DNA from: Nitrospira sp.
Lineage (GTDB): Bacteria; Nitrospirota; Nitrospiria; Nitrospirales; Nitrospiraceae
Direction: 5' to 3'
Assembly: GCA_005116795.1 (NCBI GenBank)
Contig: SWDL01000253.1
Coordinates: 1-5,736, forward strand
Length of the DNA stretch: 5,736 nucleotides
The position numbers and the translations under genes are program-made. Positions within the stretch are counted from its first letter, which is position 1. Every line of letters starts with the position of its first letter. Positions 1 through 5,530 of the stretch are shown piece after piece. The notes under the pieces were generated by a model. The model did no database searches and had not been told where the DNA came from. It saw nothing but the letters and a program-made list of their open reading frames with translations.

Positions 1-1771
1 CGCCGGTGCCGGACGGAGGGGCGAGCTTGACGACGAGATCGCCGATGTAGGTGTGCGCCAGATCGATGCCGATCGTCACCGACGACATCGCCGCCGAGTC
101 TCCCACCATGACGGAGATCGTCGCGGTCTTCAGGTCTCGGATCGGCACGACCCGCGTCGCCGTATGCGTCGTCGTGGGCGCGGGGACCGTCGGGGCCGCC
201 AACTCGACTGCTCGGCGCGCGTTCACCCTGCCGTAGCCGTAGAAGGGGCTGTGGCCTCGCGCATCGTACTGCCCGCCCGCCGTGTCGATGCGGTCACATG
301 AGCGCTTGAGAATGTCTTTGACCTCGTCCCACCGGAGCGACGGATTCCGCGCAAGCACCAAGGCGGCGACGCCCGCCACCCCGGGACAGGCGCTCGAGGT
401 CCCGCCGAAGTCATGCACGTAGTTCCCCGCGGCATCGCCGCGGCTGACCTGCCCGGAATTGTAGCCGGCCGCGCCGGATCGATCCGTCGTCCAAATCCCG
501 GGCACCGCGAGGGCGGTGTCATTGCTCGGAAAGGCGCACCAGACCGCCTTGCCGAAATCGCTGTACGCGCTCTTCTTGCTCTTGGCATGACAGGCGGCCA
601 CGGCGATGACCTTCTCATAGCCGGCATAGCCGTCGTTATCGACGCTCTCATTCCCGTTTCCCGCCGCGAAGGTGATCACGCAGCCCTTCCCGTTTCGTCC
701 GTTCCGACTGGCCCAATCGATGGCCACACGGGTCGAATCCGGGAGCGGCACCACTTGATGGTGAGCGGGATCATTGGGATCCCACCAATCACCGTCCTGC
801 GGCCCCCAACTGCACGAGATGACGTCGGCCCCGTGGGAGGCCGCCCAGACGAACGCGTCGGCCTCGGCTTGCGACCCCAGCGGCGAGACGTAGCGAATCG
901 GGATCAGTCGGGCCTTGGGCGCCACGCCGGAGGCGCCGTGCCGACCGTTGGCGCAGGCCACGCCGGCACAGGCCGTCCCGTGGTTGTCTCGGCTCCCTGG
1001 ACGAGGATCATCGTTCCCGCGCGTGACGTCTCGCGGCGCCGTCATCTTTCCGGAGCCGGACAATTCTTCGTGGTCAAGGTCGCAGCCGTCGTCGATCACC
1101 GCAATCGTGATCCCCTCGCCTTGACTGAGCGTCCACGCTTCCGCAACATGGGCATGGGCGTCGTAGACCGTGCCGCCGATCGTCGCCTTGGCGAGATGCC
1201 ACTGTCTGGGAAACACCTGTCGCCAGCCCATCTGCCTGACCAATTCGGGGTGACAGAGGTCCACGCGCTCGTCGCGCAGCAGCCGCTCCGCGATGTCGAA
1301 GACCCTCCGCCCCGTCCCCGCGGGCGCCTCCACGAAAAAGGCGTTGCGGACATAGTCGATCGGCCGCTTGATCCGAAGTCGAGCCGCCGTAAGTATCTTC
1401 CGACAGGTCGATGCGGCCGTGTCCGCATCGAACGTAACGAACAGGTTCTCGGTGTAGAGGACCGGCCGATGGGCGCGGGGATCGACGAGCACCCGCCCGG
1501 CAAACTGCACATCGCGTTGCCCCTTGAGCGCCGTCCGCAGGGCGCCTCGCGCCGCGGCGGTTCGACAGGCCGCGCCATACCGAAAGACCTCCACTCCCGC
1601 ATGGTGGAAGCGCAGCACCGGCTCCAGTCCGGCCAACGCCGTCCGTCCCTTGATCGTGTCGAGCGACGCATCAAGCGGCCGGCGGCTCCGTGTCCGAACC
1701 GCGACATACTCTGCTGCCAACCCAAGCCTTTGGGGCCGTCCCTGACGGCCCCTGTAGCGATACGACACCAT
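1..1771 (-). CDS. Subtilisin/kexin-like serine protease (S8) with prodomain and C-terminal P domain; 3' end outside window
   Basis: Read on the minus strand from ATG at 1771, the frame stays open for 590 codons to the window edge, so the C-terminus is missing. It is a peptidase S8 endoprotease. Residues about 1-105 hold a basic, beta-rich leader region (RYRGRQGRPQRL near the start) with no hydrophobic signal peptide. Residues 109-178 resemble the prodomain of fervidolysin-type subtilases. The catalytic domain spans about 190-525: Asp227 in AVIDDGCD, His264 in DNHGTACAG, oxyanion Asn372 in FAAGNGN and Ser459 in GGTSSACPG, so the triad is complete. After a Pro/Thr linker (527-539), residues about 540-590 match the start of a P (Homo B) domain (IGIDLAHTYIGDLVVKL). 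The architecture resembles kexin-like and cyanobacterial calcium-dependent proteases. An AGGGAGG sits 7 bases before the ATG, fixing the start. Export is uncertain: without a signal peptide it may be cytoplasmic or use another route. Its divergent neighbour encodes a related prodomain. Family assignment is strong; the substrate is unknown. Confidence 0.95.
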   Translation of the reverse strand, partial: MVSYRYRGRQGRPQRLGLAAEYVAVRTRSRRPLDASLDTIKGRTALAGLEPVLRFHHAGVEVFRYGAACRTAAARGALRTALKGQRDVQFAGRVLVDPRAHRPVLYTENLFVTFDADTAASTCRKILTAARLRIKRPIDYVRNAFFVEAPAGTGRRVFDIAERLLRDERVDLCHPELVRQMGWRQVFPRQWHLAKATIGGTVYDAHAHVAEAWTLSQGEGITIAVIDDGCDLDHEELSGSGKMTAPRDVTRGNDDPRPGSRDNHGTACAGVACANGRHGASGVAPKARLIPIRYVSPLGSQAEADAFVWAASHGADVISCSWGPQDGDWWDPNDPAHHQVVPLPDSTRVAIDWASRNGRNGKGCVITFAAGNGNESVDNDGYAGYEKVIAVAACHAKSKKSAYSDFGKAVWCAFPSNDTALAVPGIWTTDRSGAAGYNSGQVSRGDAAGNYVHDFGGTSSACPGVAGVAALVLARNPSLRWDEVKDILKRSCDRIDTAGGQYDARGHSPFYGYGRVNARRAVELAAPTVPAPTTTHTATRVVPIRDLKTATISVMVGDSAAMSSVTIGIDLAHTYIGDLVVKLAPPSGTG

Positions 1772-1778
1772 CGTGCAG

Positions 1779-1785
1779 CCTCCCT
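1779..1785 (-). promoter_or_regulatory. Ribosome binding site of the S8 protease
   Basis: On the minus strand AGGGAGG lies 7 bases upstream of the ATG at 1771. This strong Shine-Dalgarno match decides the start codon of the protease. Confidence 0.8.
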
Positions 1786-1833
1786 GTGAAGTCCAATGTG
1801 GAATCCAGCCCGACTCCTGTTTAGAATACCCGC
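1786..1833. promoter_or_regulatory. Divergent intergenic spacer expected to hold promoters of both flanking genes
   Basis: Only 62 bp separate the divergent start codons at 1771 (minus) and 1834 (plus), so both promoters should lie here or within the opposing gene. On the plus strand TGGAAT (1799-1804), 17 bases, then TAGAAT (1822-1827) is a weak -35/-10 candidate. It lies so close to the ATG at 1834 that transcription from it would be nearly leaderless, and no Shine-Dalgarno is seen before that ATG. On the minus strand TATTCT overlaps the same bases as a poor -10 candidate. The spacer is real; the individual boxes are speculative. Confidence 0.25.
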
Positions 1834-2367
1834 ATGAAATCGGTTACGCCATCGAATTCCTTCCCAAAAGTACTCCGGATCGGGACGGCGCAGTCGTCCC
1901 TACGGTACCGCAAAGTGCCGCAACGTTATGCCGTACATGGACCACTCCCGCCATCGTTGAACGTGGATATCGAACTCGTGTTCGAGGACGGCGCCATCAC
2001 CATCTGCCGAGGACGTCCTCCCTCGCCTGCAAACCTACCCGCGCCGCTCCGCGTCACGCCGCTGTATGCCGCCGATCCCCACGGACCGGCGGCCGTCCCT
2101 ACCGGACAGGTCTTCATCCGCTTCAAACCGGAGATCAACGCCGAATCCCGTCGCCGCATGGTGGCCGACCAGGGCTATGCCATGGTGCAGATCCCGAGCT
2201 ACGCCCCGCACACCGCATGGGTCCAGGCATCCAACGGCGACATCGCCACCAGCCTCATCAACGCCGAGCGGCTGATGCAGCTCCCCGATGTGGAGCATGT
2301 CGCCCCACAGCTCCTGACGCCACGCCGGAGTCGGTCAGCCACAGAAAACGCCCTCGCTCTCGAATGA
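1834..2367 (+). CDS. Free-standing subtilase-prodomain-like protein, possible protease inhibitor or chaperone
   Basis: This 177-aa protein has no catalytic domain. Residues 92-161 align without any gap to residues 109-178 of the divergently encoded S8 protease. I count 15 identities in 70, including the paired Phe of the first strand (VFIRF versus LFVTF), an AERL helix segment and the closing V-x-x-x-x-P-x-L. This is the pattern of fervidolysin-like or I9-like subtilase prodomains. The upstream part (SLRYRKVPQRY, then DPHGP before the domain) may also parallel the protease's N-terminal leader. Subtilase prodomains fold their protease and inhibit its active site, so an inhibitor or trans-acting chaperone of the neighbour is a reasonable inference, not shown. 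There is no signal peptide, which matches the protease. ATG 1834 is the first start after an in-frame TAG at 1822, but it lacks a clear ribosome site, so translation may be leaderless or start elsewhere. The C-terminal tail (TPRRSRSATENALALE) is short and probably flexible. Confidence 0.75.
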   Translation: MKSVTPSNSFPKVLRIGTAQSSLRYRKVPQRYAVHGPLPPSLNVDIELVFEDGAITICRGRPPSPANLPAPLRVTPLYAADPHGPAAVPTGQVFIRFKPEINAESRRRMVADQGYAMVQIPSYAPHTAWVQASNGDIATSLINAERLMQLPDVEHVAPQLLTPRRSRSATENALALE

Positions 2368-2394
2368 CCGGAGTCACGGGACCCGCCGGCCGGC

Positions 2395-2417
2395 GACCGG
2401 AATCCCCCCATCCGGTC
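2395..2417 (+). terminator. Inverted repeat downstream of the prodomain-like gene, possible terminator
   Basis: GACCGGA (2395-2401) and TCCGGTC (2411-2417) form a perfect 7-bp stem with a 9-base loop, 28 bases after the stop codon at 2367. A further copy, TGACCGGA, overlaps that stop (2365-2372) and could pair with the same right arm. No T-run follows, so intrinsic termination would be weak. Confidence 0.3.
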
Positions 2418-2484
2418 ATCGCGCAGGCGTGCAGCGCTGTAGCGGCTGCTCGATCGGAAGGATCGGTGGAGGGCACTTAAGGGG

Positions 2485-2645
2485 TCAGGACTCTTTGAGT
2501 TCCCTGTGCCGATGCGCATGCCACCGTGCGAATGCGTGATTGTGAGCCACCGCAGGACTTCGGACCGCTCCCCGTCCGCCCGCGGCCACCGCGGCAGGTG
2601 CCAATGGTTAGGCAACAGACAGGAGGCGGCCATGCGCACGATCGA
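2485..2645 (-). pseudogene. REP-associated tyrosine transposase (Y1/HUH, Transposase_17) remnant
   Basis: Read on the minus strand, this stretch encodes CLLPNHWHLPRWPRADGE followed by SEVLRWLTITH, the HUH-motif core of REP-associated (RAYT) transposases. The His-Trp-His lies at 2606-2598. In the family the next residues are typically TQRWHAHRH. Here RWHAHRH is present at 2526-2506 but in another frame, and restoring one base in a CA(G) codon just before it makes the alignment continuous. After this motif the homology stops and TGA follows at 2487-2485. The N-terminal part, the catalytic tyrosine region and the C-terminal part are absent. GGGGTCAGGACTC at 2481-2493 resembles end sequences I recall next to such elements. 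This is a dead fragment; RAYTs act in mobilising or spreading REP palindromes, but no REP array is seen here. Boundaries are approximate. Confidence 0.8.
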
Positions 2646-2898
2646 ACACCCGATGCGACAGGCTCGTCGCATCCAGCCTGGCGCTGCGCTTCCCCAGACG
2701 GTCAACGGGATCGGCCCCATCTTGGCGTTGACGAGGCTCCTGGAAGCCGGCGACATGCGGCGGCTTCCCACGGTGGGACCGTTCGCCTCCTATGGTCGCT
2801 GCCTCGGCCGTGCACTCCTGAGCAGCGGGAAATACAAAGCCAGGGGCCGGAGTGGATGTTCGTCGGAGCCACTCCGTGGCCTTGATCCTGATGGGTGA
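2632..2898 (+). pseudogene. IS110-family transposase, C-terminal fragment (Transposase_20 region)
   Basis: The frame starting at ATG 2632 (88 codons) encodes ALPQTVNGIGPILALTRLLE, then GDMRRLPTVGPFASYGRC. This closely follows the conserved IS110-type core (LQTVPGIGPILALTxLLExGD, RF-x-xVGxFASY). The expected continuation, a Gly/Lys/Asn-rich segment followed by a KYLAWAFVEA-like helix, decays after SSGKYKARG. EWMFVGA in another frame at about 2851-2871 may be its shifted remnant. The N-terminal DEDD catalytic domain is missing, so the fragment cannot be an active transposase. Upstream it abuts, and slightly overlaps antisense, the RAYT remnant. An AGGAGG at 2621-2626 lies 5 bases before ATG 2632, so the fragment could be translated as a small protein, although that AGGAGG is simply the complement of RAYT codons. 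Confidence 0.8.
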
Positions 2899-2904
2899 CT
2901 GGTG

Positions 2905-2922
2905 CGGCTCAGCGGTGAGCCG
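2905..2922. repeat. Short perfect inverted repeat at the edge of the IS110 remnant
   Basis: CGGCTCA (2905-2911) and TGAGCCG (2916-2922) form a 7-bp stem with a GCGG loop, six bases after the stop of the IS110 fragment. It may be a terminator-like hairpin or a leftover of the element's end; no T-run follows. Confidence 0.35.
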
Positions 2923-3291
2923 ACCCGACGGACTACGACAACCGGGGTGCGACGACGTCACGTGAGGAGGGGGGCGAAGAGACACGCCGTGGTTCCACAT
3001 GTCGCCGCACCGACTGAACGGCGGGCGAGCGGAATGCTATTCCCGCTTGACCGGAGCCTGCGAGATGGGCGACCCCTGTCATTTGCGACAACCGCTTTCA
3101 TGCTGCCGTGTTCGCGGCCTCTTGGTCGCCAACTTCCGCGGCCTGTTCCACGACAACGCGTGCAACCGAGAGCCGCCCCGGCGGCAATCCGTCCAGGGAT
3201 CGCACGACGCGCGCCAGCCCCCTTGGGCCGGCGCTGGCGCCCGAGAGGTATTTATGCTACACCCTACGCGACCATCCGCGTGGGACCTGTT
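2923..3291. other. Intergenic region without a supportable gene
   Basis: The activator's frame is open back to 2902, but the translated 130 residues are rich in Arg, Pro and Ala with no domain-like pattern, as expected from stop-poor GC-rich DNA. No frame on either strand gives a recognisable protein, and no tRNA-like fold was found. An imperfect hairpin (AGCGGAAT at 3028-3035, loop GCT, ATTCCCGCT at 3039-3047, one bulged C) is the only other structure noticed. The region should contain the promoter and leader of the activator gene. Confidence 0.6.
3249..3258 (+). promoter_or_regulatory. Possible -10 region upstream of the activator gene
   Basis: TATTTATGCT (3249-3258) is a local AT-rich island in GC-rich DNA, 34 bases upstream of the activator start. 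It contains TATTTA and TATGCT, each an imperfect -10 match. No good -35 is at 17 bases; TTGGGC at 3223-3228 is too far upstream. No -24/-12 signature is visible, so autoregulation through sigma-54 is not supported. Confidence 0.2.
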
Positions 3292-5499
3292 ATGGACTCT
3301 CTTCAGCCGTGGGCCACCTGCCTCCTCACCGAGACGCTCATCCACCATCTCGAGTCGCGGTATCCGGAGGTAGCGGCGCGCGTGGATCTGCGCAAGGTCC
3401 TGCATGCGGCCGGCTTCATCCATGATTTTCCCAACCCTCGCGAGTTCCTGCTCGATTCCAACAATTGGGTGCCTCACAATGTCTTGCGCGACCTGATTCG
3501 TTCGTGCGAGCTCGCGACCGGGGCAAAACAGTTCTCGTACGAGGCCGTGCTGTCGCACTATGAAGCAGCTCGTCGCAGTCCCCCGACGCTCTTAGAGACG
3601 ATCGCCATGATGCTCGACGACGTCGAAACCGTCTTGAACTCCGCGACTCATTGGGCCACTGCCTATACGAATTACCTGCAGCTCCAGCCGTTTCGTCGTC
3701 CCGAAGAACCCGGAACGCTGTACATGCTCTCCCGATTTCGTGACCCCGTGGCTCCCTTGTACGGCAATATTCGCTTTGTTCAAGGTAGCATCGAGGGTAT
3801 CGCCAAACTCTATGCTCAGGTCGAGACGATCTCCTGTGATGAGCTGTTCTCGCAGCTCAAGCTCGTCAGTCTGATCTCCGAATTCGGCGAGCGGTATGAA
3901 ACCACGACCAGAGGGAACCGGCTCAGGGTTGTGGACCGATCCACCGGCCAGGTCGTGTTGATCGCGCGGCCGGTTGCCTTGCATGTGGAACAGGCCCGCT
4001 CGCCTGAGCGGGCCGGAGTCATCTCGGGGACCGAGGAGGAGCACTGGGTGGTCCGTCCGGATGATGACGGCGGCATGAGCGTCCTTATGCCGCCCGACGG
4101 CGGTCCGGAACGAACCGGTCCGGCCTCTGCCACGCAAACTTCGGCCACGGTTCGGCGGATCGACCAGCCTGGCACGTTGAAAGCCGGGGCGCTCGAGTTG
4201 GCGATTCCAGAGGGCGCCATTTTCGACGCGCCCTATTCGCTCTACCGAATACGCTGGCGGAAACACGAGATCGCTCAACGGGACACCGGAACGTCCGGGT
4301 TGGCCGCTGCGAGGCCGAACTCCGAGGCCTTTGCCGGTCTTCTCTTCGAGCACCTGAAGAACTTTCAGTCGACCCAGCGCCGGACGCTGCGCATGATCAT
4401 GCGGAACGTCGAGCTGGCCCAAGAAAACGTTCAGCTTAAGGAGGAGCTGTCCGCCGCAAGAGAAACCGGAGGCATGATCGGCAACAGCCAGGCCATCCAG
4501 GATTTATTATCGCTCATCCGGACGGTCGCGCCTTCCGACGCGACCGTGCTCATCACCGGTGAAACCGGGACAGGGAAGGAGTTGGCCGCGTGGCTGATCC
4601 ATCAACTCAGCCGGCGCAAAGACCGGCGTTTCGTAGCCGTCAACTGCGGAGCCGTGCCGGAAACTCTCCTGGAGAGCGAGATCTTCGGCCATGAGCGCGG
4701 CGCATTCACCGGGGCCGTCGTGCAAAAGAAGGGCAAATTCGAGCTCGCCGACGGCGGCACGTTGTTCCTGGACGAAGTCGGAGATATCCCCTTGCCGGTC
4801 CAAGTGAAGCTCCTGCGCATCCTGCAGGAAAAAGAGTTTCAACGCGTCGGTGGGACCAGCGATCTCAAAGCGAACGTCCGGATGATCGCCGCCACGAACC
4901 GAGACCTGGAACAAATGATCGAGCAGAAGCAATTCCGGCGCGATCTCTACTACCGCCTCAACGTCATCCAAATCTACATCGCGCCCTTGCGGGAACGGAC
5001 CGATGATGTCCCGGAGTTGGCCGGCCATTTCGTGAAGCAATTCACGGAGCGAGCCGGCAAATCCCTCAAAGGATTGACCCCGGAAGCGATCGAGCTCTGC
5101 CTGACTTACACATGGCCGGGCAACATCCTGGAGTTGGAGAACGTGATGGAACGGGCCGTGACGCTCGCGCCGGAACAGACCCAGTGGATCACACCGGATT
5201 TGCTTCCGCCTGCTATCCGCCAGTCGGCGGTTCAGGAGGTCCCCGCGATGGACGTGACGGAGTTCATGAATCGCCTCGACTGGTCTGTTCTGCGGCTGGC
5301 GCTCAGAAAGGGCGGGTCGCTCTCGGGCCTGTTGCACCAGGTTGAATGGGCGATTACCAGCCGCGCGGTGGTTGAATACGGGGGCAACAAGAGCCGAGCG
5401 GCGCGCGTGTTGGGCCGCACCTACCGGTGGCTGCGGAAGCTCGAGGCCGAAATGGAAGAATCCGAGCCCTCACCGCCTCGTCACGACTCGCCGCACTGA
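3292..5499 (+). CDS. Sigma-54-dependent Fis-type transcriptional activator (bacterial enhancer-binding protein)
   Basis: This 735-aa protein is an AAA+ ATPase that should remodel sigma-54 RNA polymerase at -24/-12 promoters. Residues 1 to about 235 form a putative sensory region I cannot name; it has no receiver Asp pattern and does not read as a GAF or PAS domain. Residues about 236-345 are variable. Residues 350-391 are helical and probably coiled coil (LAQENVQLKEELSAARE). The AAA+ domain (about 395-640) has Walker A GETGTGKE (423-430, Lys429), GAFTGA (470-475), Walker B GGTLFLDE (Asp494, Glu495), sensor I in AATNRD and arginine fingers Arg549 and Arg555 in FRRDLYYRL. The usual PGN(V/I)REL motif reads PGNILEL, so the sensor II arginine is Leu613. 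A Fis-type helix-turn-helix (684-721, GGNKSRAARVLG) ends the protein. ATG 3292 is chosen because upstream in-frame sequence is low-complexity, although no ribosome site precedes it; GTG 3280 is an alternative. No partner kinase or target operon is in the window. Confidence 0.95.
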   Translation: MDSLQPWATCLLTETLIHHLESRYPEVAARVDLRKVLHAAGFIHDFPNPREFLLDSNNWVPHNVLRDLIRSCELATGAKQFSYEAVLSHYEAARRSPPTLLETIAMMLDDVETVLNSATHWATAYTNYLQLQPFRRPEEPGTLYMLSRFRDPVAPLYGNIRFVQGSIEGIAKLYAQVETISCDELFSQLKLVSLISEFGERYETTTRGNRLRVVDRSTGQVVLIARPVALHVEQARSPERAGVISGTEEEHWVVRPDDDGGMSVLMPPDGGPERTGPASATQTSATVRRIDQPGTLKAGALELAIPEGAIFDAPYSLYRIRWRKHEIAQRDTGTSGLAAARPNSEAFAGLLFEHLKNFQSTQRRTLRMIMRNVELAQENVQLKEELSAARETGGMIGNSQAIQDLLSLIRTVAPSDATVLITGETGTGKELAAWLIHQLSRRKDRRFVAVNCGAVPETLLESEIFGHERGAFTGAVVQKKGKFELADGGTLFLDEVGDIPLPVQVKLLRILQEKEFQRVGGTSDLKANVRMIAATNRDLEQMIEQKQFRRDLYYRLNVIQIYIAPLRERTDDVPELAGHFVKQFTERAGKSLKGLTPEAIELCLTYTWPGNILELENVMERAVTLAPEQTQWITPDLLPPAIRQSAVQEVPAMDVTEFMNRLDWSVLRLALRKGGSLSGLLHQVEWAITSRAVVEYGGNKSRAARVLGRTYRWLRKLEAEMEESEPSPPRHDSPH

Positions 5500-5521
5500 C
5501 GGCTCGCCCGCCTGCCGTCAG
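5496..5521. terminator. Perfect inverted repeat between convergent genes, candidate bidirectional terminator
   Basis: CTGACGGC (5496-5503) and GCCGTCAG (5514-5521) form a perfect 8-bp GC-rich stem with a 10-base loop. The activator's TGA stop lies inside the left arm. The hairpin is 9 bases beyond the stop of the minus-strand frame ending at 5531. The plus-strand tail CTTGCTTCGTC is only moderately T-rich and the minus side has no T-run, so efficiency is uncertain. Confidence 0.45.
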
Positions 5522-5530
5522 CTTGCTTCG

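Noticed and set aside
413..1789. Long plus-strand open frame of 458 codons
   Set aside because: It is antisense to the S8 protease, whose triad and P-domain motifs are unmistakable on the minus strand. The plus frame is Arg/Pro-rich with no domain pattern.
1773..2480. Plus-strand 235-codon frame overlapping the prodomain-like gene
   Set aside because: Arg/Pro-rich composition and no family pattern, while the frame starting at 1834 aligns to the subtilase prodomain.
3020..3130. Hairpin-rich stretch considered as a tRNA or attachment site
   Set aside because: No cloverleaf, anticodon arm or TTCGA loop could be assembled, and no flanking direct repeat was seen.
3235..3252. TGGCGC considered as the -24 box of a sigma-54 promoter
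   Set aside because: No TTGC-type -12 element occurs at the required spacing.
2902..3291. N-terminal extension of the activator to a 865-aa protein
   Set aside because: The extra 130 residues are low-complexity Arg/Pro/Ala sequence without domain character, and recognisable protein begins right after ATG 3292.
3592..4422. Minus-strand 276-codon frame opposite the activator's sensory region
   Set aside because: Same reason: GC-rich antisense frame with no recognisable domain.
4507..5337. Minus-strand 276-codon frame opposite the activator
   Set aside because: It is a shadow of the AAA+ coding sequence; the plus strand carries all the sigma-54 activator motifs.
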